The notes under the pieces: generated by a model
What the model was told of the DNA's origin: nothing
The model's input: only the letters and a program-made list of their open reading frames with translations
Databases searched by the model: none
Program-made: the position numbers and the translations under genes
Source: Burkholderia cepacia ATCC 25416
GTDB taxonomy: Bacteria; Pseudomonadota; Gammaproteobacteria; Burkholderiales; Burkholderiaceae
Direction of reading: 5' to 3'
NCBI RefSeq assembly: GCF_001411495.1
Contig: NZ_CP012981.1
Location: 1,054,001-1,118,000, forward strand
Length of the DNA: 64,000 bases
Part shown: one piece after another, positions 44,674 through 53,680 of the stretch
Layout: every line of letters begins with the position of its first letter
How positions within the stretch are numbered: the first letter of the stretch is position 1

Positions 44674-45504
44674 ATGAAACCGATCGAACTCTCGTTTGAA
44701 TTCTTCCCGCCGAAGACGGCGGAAGGCGTCGAGAAGCTGCGCGCCACGCGCGCGCAACTGATGCCGCTGAAGCCGAAATTCGTCTCCGTGACGTTCGGCG
44801 CCGGCGGCTCGACGCAGCAGGGCACGCTCGATACCGTGCTCGACATGCAGAAGGACGGCCTCGAGGCCGCGCCGCACCTGTCGTGCATCGGCTCGTCGCG
44901 CGACAGCCTGCGCGCGATCCTCGACCAGTACCGCTCGTACGGCATCCGGCACATCGTCGCGCTGCGCGGCGACCTGCCGTCCGGGATGGGCGCGGTCGGC
45001 GAGCTGCGTTATGCGTCCGAGCTCGTCAGCTTCATCCGCGCCGAGCATGGCGACTGGTTCCACATCGAGGTCGCCGGCTACCCGGAGTACCACCCGCAAT
45101 CGCGCTCGCCGAAGGCCGATCTCGAGAATTTCGCGCGCAAGGTGAAAGCCGGCGCGAATTCCGCGATCACGCAGTACTTCTTCAACGCCGACGCGTATTT
45201 CCGCTTCGTCGACGATGCGCGCAAGCTGGGTGTGGACGTGCCGATCGTGCCGGGCATCATGCCGATCACGAACTTCTCGCAGCTGATGCGCTTCTCCGAG
45301 ATGTGTGGTGCCGAAGTGCCGCGTTGGGTGGCGCGCCGGCTCGAGAGCTTCGGTGACGATCGCGAGTCGATCCGCGCGTTCGGCGCGGACGTCGTCACGG
45401 GCCTGTGCCAGCGTCTGGTCGACGCGGGCGTGCCCGGGCTGCATTTCTACACGCTGAACACGGCGGCCGCGACGCGGACGATCTGTGAACGGCTCGACGT
45501 GTAG
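44674..45504 (+). CDS. metF: 5,10-methylenetetrahydrofolate reductase
   Basis: This 276-residue FAD enzyme reduces methylene-THF to methyl-THF for methionine synthesis. Family motifs include FEFFPPKTAEGVEKL at the N-terminus, SVTFGAGGSTQQGTLD, HIVALRGDLPSG around the flavin site and IVPGIMPITNFSQL. Length equals the bacterial norm. It lies 25 bp after the holin-like gene. With ahcY and the riboswitch it completes a methyl-cycle unit: homocysteine from AhcY is remethylated with methyl-THF. A strong terminator follows. Confidence 0.97.
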   Translation: MKPIELSFEFFPPKTAEGVEKLRATRAQLMPLKPKFVSVTFGAGGSTQQGTLDTVLDMQKDGLEAAPHLSCIGSSRDSLRAILDQYRSYGIRHIVALRGDLPSGMGAVGELRYASELVSFIRAEHGDWFHIEVAGYPEYHPQSRSPKADLENFARKVKAGANSAITQYFFNADAYFRFVDDARKLGVDVPIVPGIMPITNFSQLMRFSEMCGAEVPRWVARRLESFGDDRESIRAFGADVVTGLCQRLVDAGVPGLHFYTLNTAAATRTICERLDV

Positions 45505-45540
45505 GCGCGGTCACGCGACTGCATGTGTGAAAGTGTGTGA

Positions 45541-45574
45541 AAGCCCCGCCGGTTCTGCCGGCGGGGCTTTTTTT
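45541..45574. terminator. Terminator between metF and amidase genes
   Basis: A 12-bp perfect stem (45541-45552 with 45558-45569, loop TTCTG) is followed by a T run to 45574. The A-containing 5' side gives weaker termination from the opposite strand. Confidence 0.88.
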
Positions 45575-45602
45575 CGAGGGTTGCGGAGCGGGGCCGCGTG
45601 CG

Positions 45603-47081
45603 TCAGCGCTGCGCCTGCATCAGCGGCGGGCGGCGGTCGAACCACGGCCGCGCCTGTTCGAGCTGCCGTGCCAGCCTGAGCAGCAGCGCGTCGTCGGTGT
45701 GGCGCGCGGCGAACTGCACGCCGATCGGCAGCCCGCGCGCGTTCCAGTAGAGCGGCACCGACATCGCCGGCTGGCCGGTCAGGTTGAACAGCTCGGTGCA
45801 GCCGGCCCACGTGAACGCCTTTTCCGACGACCTCGCGAGCATTTCCTTCAGCAGCGGCTTCACCGGCAGCGCGGCGAGCACCTTCATCTGCGCCGATTCG
45901 AACGGCGTCGGCTGCAATTCGCCGATCTTCACCGGTGGCCCCGCGAGCGACGCGCACAGGATCGCGTCGTAGCGCGACACGATGCCGGCGACCTGCACGG
46001 TGAGCTGGCGCTGCCATTCGAGCACGTCCGGCAGGCGGGTGCGCGCGAGGCGCCGGCCGACCACGGCCATCGCCCACGTCGCGGCTTCGAATTCGCCGCG
46101 CTTCGGCGTGCGGCCGGTCAGCGCGCGTGCGCCGAGCACCATCTCCTCGGCGATCGTCGCCCACAGCGTGAGGAAGGTTTCGGCCGTGCGTGCGTAGTTG
46201 ACGTTCAGCGTCGCCGGCTCGACGTGGTGGCCGAGCGATTCGAGCAGCGCGGCCGCGTCGTCGAGCGCCGCGCGGGTGTCGTCGGCGAGCGCCGGCGCGA
46301 GCATCGGGTCGAGCACGAGGCCGATCCGCAGCGGGCCGGGCGGCGTGTCGAGCTCGCCGAGGAACGTGCCGGGCGCGCCGGCCGGCAAGGTCTGGCCGGT
46401 CGTCACGTCGAGCAGCAGCGCGCTGTCGCGCACGCTGCGCGTGACCGCATGCTGGACGACCAGCTCGCCGTTCGACGGCCGGTCGACGAGGACCGGGTTG
46501 CGGGTCGGCTTCAGGCCGAACAGCCCGCAGCACGACGCCGGAATGCGGATCGAGCCGCCGCCGTCGGACGCATGCGCGAGCGGCACGATGCCGGCCGCGA
46601 CGGCCGCGGCCGCGCCGCCGCTCGAGCCGCCGGGCGTGTGGTCGAGATTCCACGGATTGCGGCACGCGCCGAACAGTTCGGGTTCCGTGTACGGCATCTG
46701 GCCGATTTCCGACGTGTTGGTCTTGCCGAACACGTTGAGCCCGGCCGCACGGCTTCGCGCGATCACGGGCGAATCGTCGTCAGGCACGAAATACCGGTAG
46801 TGCCGGCTGCCCATCGACAGCGGCAGCCCGGCCACCGCCGCGCCGAGATCCTTGACCAGATACGGCACGCCGGCGAACGGCGCGTCGGCGCCGCCGTCCG
46901 GCGTGGCGGCCGCACGCTGGCGTGCGGCTTCGTAGTCCTGCAGCACGATCGCGTTGATCGCGCTGTTGACCGCTTCGGCCTGGCCGATCGCGGCGTCGAG
47001 CAGTTCGCGCGGGCTCGCCTTGCGTTCGCGTACCAGTGCGGCGAGGCCGATCGCGTCGTGCGCGAGATAGTCCGAGTGCAT
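45603..47081 (-). CDS. Amidase-signature family amidase
   Basis: This 492-residue enzyme has the amidase-signature Ser-Ser-Lys triad: Lys in VPYLVKDLG, the cis-Ser in [11 protein letters not shown], and the nucleophilic Ser in the Gly/Ser loop ([14 protein letters not shown]). It lacks a signal peptide. It is a general amide hydrolase; some relatives cleave cyclic 6-aminohexanoate dimers, but the substrate here is unknown. The ATG at 47081 begins at a conserved N-terminus ([14 protein letters not shown]); the longer upstream frame has no similarity. The dienelactone hydrolase gene lies 81 bp upstream on the same strand. Confidence 0.88.
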   Translation of the reverse strand: MHSDYLAHDAIGLAALVRERKASPRELLDAAIGQAEAVNSAINAIVLQDYEAARQRAAATPDGGADAPFAGVPYLVKDLGAAVAGLPLSMGSRHYRYFVPDDDSPVIARSRAAGLNVFGKTNTSEIGQMPYTEPELFGACRNPWNLDHTPGGSSGGAAAAVAAGIVPLAHASDGGGSIRIPASCCGLFGLKPTRNPVLVDRPSNGELVVQHAVTRSVRDSALLLDVTTGQTLPAGAPGTFLGELDTPPGPLRIGLVLDPMLAPALADDTRAALDDAAALLESLGHHVEPATLNVNYARTAETFLTLWATIAEEMVLGARALTGRTPKRGEFEAATWAMAVVGRRLARTRLPDVLEWQRQLTVQVAGIVSRYDAILCASLAGPPVKIGELQPTPFESAQMKVLAALPVKPLLKEMLARSSEKAFTWAGCTELFNLTGQPAMSVPLYWNARGLPIGVQFAARHTDDALLLRLARQLEQARPWFDRRPPLMQAQR

Positions 47082-47126
47082 CGCAGTCACCCCCGTTGTG
47101 ACGCGTGGCGATGTCGGCAGCATAAC

Positions 47127-47150
47127 GCGGGCCCGCTGCAAGGGGCCCGC
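47127..47150 (-). terminator. Hairpin between dienelactone hydrolase and amidase genes
   Basis: GCGGGCCC (47127-47134) pairs with GGGCCCGC (47143-47150). On the minus strand it is followed by GTTATG, without a T run, so termination may be weak or absent. Confidence 0.35.
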
Positions 47151-47162
47151 TGCCGCCCGTTT

Positions 47163-47855
47163 TTAGAGGTGCTCGGCGAGGAAGGTCAGCGTGCGGCCGT
47201 GCGCGAGCGCCGATGCGCGCTGGTTGTACGACGCGCGATCCGTGCAGTTGAAGCCGTGCTCGGCGCCCGGATAGACGTGGAACGACGCATGGCCGTGGCC
47301 GGCGAACGCGGCCTTCACCTGGTCGACGGCCGTGAGCGGGATGCCGTGGTCGTTTTCGGCGTAGTGGAACAGGATCGGCTGCGTGACCTTGCCGGCGAGG
47401 TCGAGTGCGTTCTGGATGCCGCCGCCGTAGTAGGCCACGGCCGCGTCGATCTTGCCGGTCGCGGCCGCGCGGTACGCGAGCTGGCCGCCGAAGCAGTAGC
47501 CGATCGCGGCGATCTTGCCGGCCACTTCGGGGCGCGCGCGCAACGCATCGGCGGCCGCTCCGATGTCCGCGACCGCGAGGCCTACGTCGGTCTTTTTCAT
47601 CAGCTCGATGCCCTTGTCGCGATCCGCGCCTTCATAGGTCAGCTCGACGCGCGGCTGCGTGCGCCAGAACACGTCCGGCGCGAGGGCGACGAAGCCGTCG
47701 GACGCGTACTGGTCGGCGACCGCGCGGATGTGCGAGTTCACGCCGAAGATCTCCTGGATGATGATGACGGCAGGGCCTGTGCCGCGCTTGGGCAGCGCGA
47801 GATAGCCGCCGAAGCTGTCGTTACCGGTCGGGATGTCGATCCATTGGGCAGTCAC
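47163..47855 (-). CDS. Dienelactone hydrolase family protein
   Basis: This 230-residue alpha/beta hydrolase has the family nucleophile Cys in IGYCFGGQLA, the catalytic Asp in AENDHGIPLT and His in GAEHGFNC. The N-terminal VIIQEIFGVNSHI supplies the conserved Glu that tunes the Cys. Dienelactone hydrolases open cyclic ester products of chloroaromatic breakdown; many chromosomal homologues have other unknown substrates. It lies on the minus strand opposite the flavin oxidoreductase gene, with a tandem repeat between them. Confidence 0.9.
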   Translation of the reverse strand: MTAQWIDIPTGNDSFGGYLALPKRGTGPAVIIIQEIFGVNSHIRAVADQYASDGFVALAPDVFWRTQPRVELTYEGADRDKGIELMKKTDVGLAVADIGAAADALRARPEVAGKIAAIGYCFGGQLAYRAAATGKIDAAVAYYGGGIQNALDLAGKVTQPILFHYAENDHGIPLTAVDQVKAAFAGHGHASFHVYPGAEHGFNCTDRASYNQRASALAHGRTLTFLAEHL

Positions 47856-47888
47856 GTTCTGAACTCCTGGCGAACGGGGTGCGCGATG

Positions 47889-48010
47889 CGCGCCCCGGGG
47901 GTGAGAGAGGCGGCCTAGTGTGCCACCGATCGTGTGACGGTGCAGGACGCGCCCCCCGGGGGGAGGGAGGCGGCCTCATGTGCCGCCGATCGTGTATCGG
48001 CGCAGGACAC
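47889..48010. repeat. Two-copy tandem repeat, period 60 bp
   Basis: The block from about 47889 to 47949 repeats with exactly 60-bp shift at 47949-48010. Shared segments include GAGGCGGCCT, TGTGCC(A/G)CCGATCGTGT and GCAGGAC. It lies in the divergent promoter region of the hydrolase and flavin oxidoreductase genes. Origin by slippage and a role as duplicated regulatory sites are both possible. Confidence 0.85.
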
Positions 48011-48138
48011 GTGCCTGCTTCTCGCGCAGCGATCGTTTCGATCTCGATTATTCATTTTTCGGCGCGGCGCCGCTTCGATAGAGTCGATGTGCCAGCCTTT
48101 ACAAAGCGCTTTCGCGCATCGTCATCGAAGGATTCGCC

Positions 48139-49218
48139 ATGTCTGCCCGCCTGTTTTCCACGCCCTTTTCCGAACGCTTCGGCCTGCGCGTGCCGCTCGT
48201 GCAGGCGCCGATGGTCGGCGCGGCCACGGCCGCGATGGTCGCCGCCGCATCGAATGCCGGCGCGCTCGGCAGTCTCGGCGCCGCCGCGTTCGCGCCCGAG
48301 CGCATCGCGGCCGAAGTCGAAGCCATCCGCGCGGCGACCGCCCGCCCGTTCGCGATCAACCTGTTCGTGCTGCCGGACGCGACGCCCGACGCGGCGACCG
48401 TCGCGCGCGCGCTGGCCGCGATCGACCCGCTGAACGCGGCGCTCGGATTGCCGCCGGGCACCGCGCCCGCGCGCTACGCGCCGGATTTCCGTGCGCAACT
48501 CGATGCGCTGGTGGCGCTGCGCGTGCCCGTTGCAAGCTTCACGTTCGGCGTGCTCGACGCGGCCGACGTCGCGCGCCTGAAGGCCGCCGGCACCTACGTG
48601 ATCGGCACGGCGACGCACGTGGCCGAGGGGCTCGCATGGCAGGCGGCCGGCGCCGACGCGTTGTCCGCGCAAGGCGCCGAGGCGGGCGGCCATCGCGGCA
48701 CGTTCATCGGTTCCGCCGACGACGCGCTGATCGGCACGTTCGCGCTCGTGCCGCAACTGGTCGACGCGACGGGCCTGCCCGTGCTCGCCGCGGGCGGCAT
48801 CATGGACGGCCGCGGGATCGCGGCCGCGCTTGCGCTCGGCGCACAGGGCGCGCAGCTCGGAACCGCGTTCCTCACCTGCACGGAAAGCGCGATCGCGGCG
48901 GACTGGAAAGCGCGCCTGCTCGCGAGCACCGATACGTCGACGCAGGTCACGCGCGCGATCACCGGCCGCCACGCGCGCGGGCTGCGCAATACGCTGATGG
49001 CGCGGCTCGGCGAGCGCGTGGCCGACGTCGCGCCGTACCCGGTGCAGAACGCGCTGACGCAGCCGCTGCGCCAGGCCGCCGCGCGCGCGAACGACGGCGA
49101 CTACCTGTCGCTGTGGGCCGGGCAGGGCGCGCCGCTCGCGCGGCGGCGCGGCGATGCGCTGACGACGTCGCAGCTCGTCGCCGCGCTCGATGCCGAATGG
49201 CGTGCGGCGGCTGCCTGA
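48139..49218 (+). CDS. NAD(P)H-dependent flavin oxidoreductase / nitronate monooxygenase
   Basis: This 359-residue TIM-barrel FMN enzyme matches the nitronate monooxygenase/2-nitropropane dioxygenase family: LVQAPMVGAATAAMVAAASN at the start, QGAEAGGHRGTF for FMN phosphate binding, LPVLAAGGIMDGRGIAAAL and LGTAFLTCTES. These enzymes oxidise toxic propionate 3-nitronate or act as NADH:quinone reductases. The exact class is not resolved. The ATG at 48139 begins the conserved fold. A 10-bp hairpin follows the stop. Confidence 0.88.
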   Translation: MSARLFSTPFSERFGLRVPLVQAPMVGAATAAMVAAASNAGALGSLGAAAFAPERIAAEVEAIRAATARPFAINLFVLPDATPDAATVARALAAIDPLNAALGLPPGTAPARYAPDFRAQLDALVALRVPVASFTFGVLDAADVARLKAAGTYVIGTATHVAEGLAWQAAGADALSAQGAEAGGHRGTFIGSADDALIGTFALVPQLVDATGLPVLAAGGIMDGRGIAAALALGAQGAQLGTAFLTCTESAIAADWKARLLASTDTSTQVTRAITGRHARGLRNTLMARLGERVADVAPYPVQNALTQPLRQAAARANDGDYLSLWAGQGAPLARRRGDALTTSQLVAALDAEWRAAAA

Positions 49219-49237
49219 ATCGTTCATGCCGGACGAC

Positions 49238-49263
49238 GAAACGCGCGCTGTCACGCGCGTTTC
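49238..49263 (+). terminator. Hairpin after flavin oxidoreductase
   Basis: GAAACGCGCG (49238-49247) pairs with CGCGCGTTTC (49254-49263), followed by ATTCAATG. The T tract is short, so it is only a likely terminator. Confidence 0.55.
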
Positions 49264-49633
49264 ATTCAATGATCCCGGGCACAAAATACCGAATCGAAAT
49301 GCCCCGGGAATGCGTTGAAGCGACCTTTCGGCGAAGCCTCGGGAATTAGCGGAAACCCTTATCCGGCGGGGCTTGCAGCGATATTCGAGTAGTCGTTCCA
49401 AAGTGCGCATATCGGTAGTGTTACCACTACCCCAAAAAAGTCCCACAAATTAATTTGATCACCTACACTTGCGCGCAAGTACGGACGGGCGGCCGCTAAA
49501 AGCGGCGGTTTTCACGTGCTTGAGGCCAAGTGCATGAACGATGCATCCGGCGAATCGTCCAGTGATTGCAAACACAGGGATGGCAGCGGGGCACCGGGCG
49601 ATGGCGTTTTTTGGGACCGAACTGGAGACTTAC
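49264..49633 (+). promoter_or_regulatory. Palindrome-rich control region of the livK-like gene
   Basis: No gene is supported in this gap. It holds four inverted repeats in about 95 bp: GGTAGTG-TTAC-CACTACC (49414-49431), CAAATTAATTTG (49446-49457), ACTTGCGCGCAAGT (49467-49480) and GCCGC-TAAAA-GCGGC (49492-49506), the last followed by GGTTTTC. The first three look like operators; the last may be a leader hairpin. Confidence 0.5.
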
Positions 49634-50776
49634 ATGAATATCAAGATGCAAAAGCTGTTGCCGATCACCGCCGCAGCGATGCTGTGCGCTGCAGCTGCAA
49701 GCAACGCGTCAGCCGATCAAGTCGTCAAGATCGGCCACGTCGCGCCGTTGACGGGCGGCATTGCACACCTGGGCAAGGACAACGAAAACGGCGCGCGTCT
49801 CGCCGTCGAGGAAATCAACGCGAAGGGTCTTACGGTCGGCGGCCAGAAGATCACGCTGCAACTCGACCCGCAGGATGACGCGGCCGACCCGCGGCAGGCC
49901 ACGCAGGTTGCGCAGAAGCTCGTCGACGACAAGGTCGTCGCGGTGGTCGGCCACCTGAACTCGGGCACGTCGATCCCGGCCTCGAAGATCTACAGCGATG
50001 CGGGCATCGTGCAGATCTCGCCGTCGGCCACGAACCCGGCCTACACGCAGCAGGGCTTCAAGACCACGTACCGCGTGGTGGCCACCGATGCGCAGCAGGG
50101 CCCGGCACTCGCGAACTACGCGCACTCGAAGGGCATCAAGAGCGTGGCGGTGGTCGACGATTCGACCGCCTACGGCCAGGGTCTCGCGAACGAGTTCGAG
50201 AAGAAGGCCAAGGCGCTCGGCCTGAAGGTGATGTCGCATGACGCGACGAACGACAAGGCGGTCGACTTCCGCGCGATTCTGACCAAGATCAAGGGCGAGA
50301 ATCCGGACGCGATCATGTACGGCGGCATGGACGCCACCGGCGGCCCGTTCGCGAAACAGGCGAAGCAGCTCGGCCTGCGCGCGAAGATCTTCGCGGGCGA
50401 CGGCGTGTGCACGGAAAAGCTGGCCGACCTGGCCGGCGACGCGACCGACAACGTGGTGTGCTCGGAAGCCGGTGCCTCGCTCGAGAAGATGGCGGGCGGC
50501 GCGGCGTTCAAGGCGAAGTACGAGAAGCGTTTCGGCCAGCCGATCCAGATCTACGCACCGTTCACGTATGACGCCGTGTACATCATCGTCGACGCGATGA
50601 AGCGCGCGAACTCGACGGATCCGGCGAAGATTCTCGCGGCGATGCCGGCGACGAACTACTCGGGCGTGATCGGCACGACGACCTTCGACTCGAAGGGCGA
50701 CCTGCAGCACGGCGTGATCTCGCTGTACAACTACAAGGGCGGCAAGAAGTCGCTGCTCGACGAAGTGAAGATGTAA
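49634..50776 (+). CDS. Branched-chain amino acid ABC transporter substrate-binding protein
   Basis: This 380-residue periplasmic protein has a Sec signal peptide (LLPITAAAMLCAAAASNASA) and the Leu/Ile/Val-binding (type I) fold: KIGHVAPLTGGIAHLGKDN, LVDDKVVAVVGHLNSGTS, AYGQGLANEFEKKAKALG and FTYDAVYIIVDAMKRA. It would capture branched-chain or related amino acids for an ABC permease. No permease or ATPase genes are adjacent, so it works with components encoded elsewhere. The ATG at 49634 begins the signal peptide, and GGAG lies upstream. Confidence 0.93.
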   Translation: MNIKMQKLLPITAAAMLCAAAASNASADQVVKIGHVAPLTGGIAHLGKDNENGARLAVEEINAKGLTVGGQKITLQLDPQDDAADPRQATQVAQKLVDDKVVAVVGHLNSGTSIPASKIYSDAGIVQISPSATNPAYTQQGFKTTYRVVATDAQQGPALANYAHSKGIKSVAVVDDSTAYGQGLANEFEKKAKALGLKVMSHDATNDKAVDFRAILTKIKGENPDAIMYGGMDATGGPFAKQAKQLGLRAKIFAGDGVCTEKLADLAGDATDNVVCSEAGASLEKMAGGAAFKAKYEKRFGQPIQIYAPFTYDAVYIIVDAMKRANSTDPAKILAAMPATNYSGVIGTTTFDSKGDLQHGVISLYNYKGGKKSLLDEVKM

Positions 50777-50802
50777 CGCAACAGGCGGTCAACAGAAGGG
50801 GT

Positions 50803-50841
50803 GAAAACGCGCATGCGGCAACGCATGCGCGTTTTCTTTTT
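50803..50841. terminator. Terminator between livK-like and MFS genes
   Basis: A 15-bp perfect stem (50803-50817 with 50822-50836, loop GCAA) is followed by TTTTTG. It separates two convergent genes and its A-rich 5' arm gives T residues for the opposite strand as well. Confidence 0.88.
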
Positions 50842-50880
50842 GTTTCCCTTTGACCGTTCGGCCCGGCGAGCGCCGCACCG

Positions 50881-52113
50881 TCAGATCTTCAGGTGTGCGA
50901 GCACCTTCGGCGCGACCAGCGCGACAAGCGCCGCGCACAGCGCGACGACCGACAGGCCGATCGTCAGGTTCGCGGCCTGCGCGACCGCACCGATCACGAC
51001 CGGCCCGAACAACAGCCCGAAATACGCGAGCCCCGCGACGTGCGCGAGCCCTTCGGCCGCGTGGATGCCTTTTACGCGCGCGGCGGCCGCGAACAGCACG
51101 GGCATCATGTTCGCGAGGCCGAGGCCCATCAGCGTGAAGCCGGTCAGCACCGCGACCGGGTTTGGCAGCAGCAGCGCGCCGATCATCCCCGCGCATGCGA
51201 GCGACGCGCTCGCGAATACGAGCTGCGGCGCGCCGAAGCGCGCGCGCACGGCGTCGCCCGCGAAGCGCGCGATGGCCATCCCGCCCGAGAATGCCGCATA
51301 CGCGGCGCTCGCGAGCGCGGGGCTCGCCGCGACGACGTCGCGCATGTAGACCGTCGCCCAGTCGTACATCGCGCCTTCGGCGACCAGTGCGATCAGCGCG
51401 ATGCCGCCGAGCATCCACAACGCGGGCGAGCGCCAGCGGTTGCCGCCGCCATGCGCGTGTTCGTGGTGCGGCACGTGCGGCAACACGGCCGGGCTGGCGG
51501 CCACGAGCACCGCGGCGCTCACGGCTGCCGCGAGCGCGAGATGCGCGACCGGCGCCATGCCGGCCGACAGCAGCGCGCCGCCGGCGGCCGCGCCTGCCAT
51601 CCCGCCGATGCTGAACATCCCGTGCAGCGACGACATGATCGGCTTGCCGAGCGCGATCTCGACGGCGCTGGCCTCGGCGTTCATCGCGACGTCGAGCGTG
51701 GCCATCGAGAAACCGAACAGCGCGAGCACCGCGAGCAGCATCCAGTAGTCGGGCACGACGAGGATCAGCGCCGCGCACGCGGACATCACGAGCCCGCCGG
51801 CGAGGCACGCGGTGCGCGAGCCGACACGGGTGATCCAGCGCGCGATGGTCAGCATCGCGGCGATCGAGCCGCCGGCGACCGCGAACAGCGCGATCGACAG
51901 CAGGCCGGGGCTCAGCGCGAACTTGTCGCGCACGGTCGGCACGTGCACGCCCCAGGACGCGTACATCATGCCGGCGACGAAGAACAGCGCCATCGACGCC
52001 GTGCGCGCGCGCTGGCGGGCCGGCAGCGGCAGCACGCGATGCGCGTCGGGCGGCGCGGCGAACGGGGACGATGATTCGGGGGAGGAGGATTCGGACACGG
52101 AAAGGCTCGTCAA
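50881..52113 (-). CDS. MFS transporter (YbjJ-like)
   Basis: This 410-residue inner-membrane protein has about twelve helices arranged as two halves of six, beginning ASMALFFVAGMMYASWGVHVPTV. WGVHVPTVRDKFALSP and the ITRVGSRTACLAGG loop resemble the YbjJ/inner-membrane MFS group. The central loop is His-rich (HVPHHEHAHGGG). The substrate is unknown and neighbours give no hint. The N-terminal 35 residues are low complexity, so a later start is possible; the ATG at 52113 is the first in frame. Confidence 0.82.
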   Translation of the reverse strand: MTSLSVSESSSPESSSPFAAPPDAHRVLPLPARQRARTASMALFFVAGMMYASWGVHVPTVRDKFALSPGLLSIALFAVAGGSIAAMLTIARWITRVGSRTACLAGGLVMSACAALILVVPDYWMLLAVLALFGFSMATLDVAMNAEASAVEIALGKPIMSSLHGMFSIGGMAGAAAGGALLSAGMAPVAHLALAAAVSAAVLVAASPAVLPHVPHHEHAHGGGNRWRSPALWMLGGIALIALVAEGAMYDWATVYMRDVVAASPALASAAYAAFSGGMAIARFAGDAVRARFGAPQLVFASASLACAGMIGALLLPNPVAVLTGFTLMGLGLANMMPVLFAAAARVKGIHAAEGLAHVAGLAYFGLLFGPVVIGAVAQAANLTIGLSVVALCAALVALVAPKVLAHLKI

Positions 52114-52335
52114 AGGAAATGCGTGGACGCACGCGGCGCCCGTCGGACCCGTCCGATTCTATCGAACCGCTTACGATCCTGCCGGGCGATGGCCGCTTGG
52201 CCGATGATCGGGCGGTCTTGGTGCCCGGTCTTCGCCGCATTGGCCGTTCGGCCGATGCGCGGCGTAGCGCGCCCGCAGGTAACATCGAAGCGCATGGCGT
52301 GCCCGGCGCGCCGCCCTTCGACCGCAGGAGTCCTC

Positions 52336-52995
52336 TTGAACATCGATCCCGCTCTCGCCCTGCATCTCTTGCACCGCTGCGCGCTCGGCACGCTCGCCAC
52401 CCATGCGCGCGATCCGCAGGGCTTCCCGTATCCGACGGTCGTTCCGTTTGCACCCGATGCAAGCCATCGTCCGGTGATCCTCGTGAGCGGCCTCGCGGAG
52501 CACACGCGCAACCTGGCCGCCGATCCGCGCGCGGGCTTCCTCGTCGTCGACGCGTCCGGCGGCGACGTGCTGAACGCCGAGCGCGCGACGCTGCTCGGCC
52601 GGTTCGTGCCGCTCGGCGACGATCCGCACGTCACCGCGCGCTACCTGCGCTACGAGCCGGACGCCGCGCGCTATCTGGCGCTCGGCGATTTCACGTTCTG
52701 GGCGCTCGACGTCGAGCGGCTGCGCTATATCGGCGGTTTCGGGCGCATGGGCTGGGTCGACGGCACGCATCTCGATGCGCTGCCGCCGCTCGCCTTCGAC
52801 GAGGAACAGGCGTTATGGGACGCGTACGACGGCGGCGCGGCGCGCCGCGACGGGCTCGAATTGCTCGGCGTCGATCGTCACGGCGCCGACTGGCGACACG
52901 ACGGCCGCCGTGTGCGCACGCCGTTCGATACGCCATTGGCCGACGCGGGCGTGTTGCGCGAGCGGCTGATTGCGTGCGCGCGGGATGTGACGTGA
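52336..52995 (+). CDS. HugZ-like pyridoxamine 5'-phosphate oxidase-fold protein
   Basis: This 219-residue protein has the FMN-binding split-barrel pattern of HugZ-family proteins: CALGTLATHARDPQGFPYPTVVPF, VSGLAEHTRNLAADPRAGFLVVD and YLALGDFTFWALDVERLRYIGGFGRMGWV. HugZ degrades haem in some bacteria; other members have unknown roles. A C-terminal region of about 60 residues may be the DUF2470-type haem-contacting part. The TTG at 52336 has AGGAG six bases upstream and is preferred over earlier in-frame codons that lack similarity. Confidence 0.8.
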   Translation: MNIDPALALHLLHRCALGTLATHARDPQGFPYPTVVPFAPDASHRPVILVSGLAEHTRNLAADPRAGFLVVDASGGDVLNAERATLLGRFVPLGDDPHVTARYLRYEPDAARYLALGDFTFWALDVERLRYIGGFGRMGWVDGTHLDALPPLAFDEEQALWDAYDGGAARRDGLELLGVDRHGADWRHDGRRVRTPFDTPLADAGVLRERLIACARDVT

Positions 52996-53360
52996 CGCCG
53001 CGGTGCCGGCTTGTCCGCGGTTTGTCCGTTTAGCGTGCGGCGTCGTCCGATTTTCGTAAAACTGTCGTCCGATGAAAGCTTCTATTTTTCCGAATGCAGG
53101 GTAATTGCGTATGTTGATAGACCTAATAGCCAATGGCTAATGTCCTAATCTCTGTGTAGGAACGTAAAAATTTGAGAAAAGGCCGCGGCCGGTCAAAATG
53201 ACACGAGTGAATTTCAATTGATCTCGGTATTTTCATGAATCTCGCTTCTATCAAATCTTTTTTGTGCTAATCTCTGCCTTCGAAAATCCGAGGCACATAT
53301 ATTTCATGAATGGTGGGCTGGCTGCAGACCGGCGCCATTAGTCAGATAGAAAGGGAAACT
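52996..53360. other. AT-rich gene-free region upstream of the second hns-like gene
   Basis: No gene is supported. The region is markedly AT-rich. It contains the palindrome TAGCC-AAT-GGCTA (53127-53139) and the decamer CTAATCTCTG twice (53145-53154 and 53267-53276). Self-binding by the H-NS-like protein is likely but not proven. Confidence 0.5.
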
Positions 53361-53654
53361 ATGTCTTCTTACAAGGACCTGCTGGCCCAGCGGGAGAAGC
53401 TGGAGAAGCAAATCGAAGAAGCGAAGTCGCGTGAATACGCTGAAGTGCTGAATGACGTGAAGCAGAAAATTGCCGACTACGGCTTTTCGCTCGCCGAACT
53501 CGGTCTCAGCCGCGCGAAGGCAGGCAAGGTTGGCCGTCCGCGCGCTGGCGTCGCCGCGAAATACCGCGATCCGGAAACGGGCGCGACGTGGTCGGGCCGC
53601 GGCAAGCCGCCGCGCTGGATCGCGGGCAAGAACCGCGAACAGTTTGCGATTTAA
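53361..53654 (+). CDS. H-NS family nucleoid-associated protein (second copy)
   Basis: This 97-residue protein has an N-terminal coiled coil (LLAQREKLEKQIEEAKSREY), the helix YAEVLNDVKQKIADYGF, a basic linker (KAGKVGRPRAGVAAKY) and the DNA-binding motif DPETGATWSGRGKPPRWI. It shares the whole architecture with the copy at 16976-17272 but differs at many positions, so they are paralogues rather than a recent duplication. The ATG at 53361 has AAGGGA upstream. It stands alone with an AT-rich upstream region and a terminator downstream. Confidence 0.92.
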   Translation: MSSYKDLLAQREKLEKQIEEAKSREYAEVLNDVKQKIADYGFSLAELGLSRAKAGKVGRPRAGVAAKYRDPETGATWSGRGKPPRWIAGKNREQFAI

Positions 53655-53680
53655 ACGTCTGTTTAAGTCACCTGCGCTTC

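Noticed and set aside
47889..48010. The 60-bp tandem repeat as a CRISPR array.
   Set aside because: There are only two copies, no regular repeat/spacer pattern and no cas genes.
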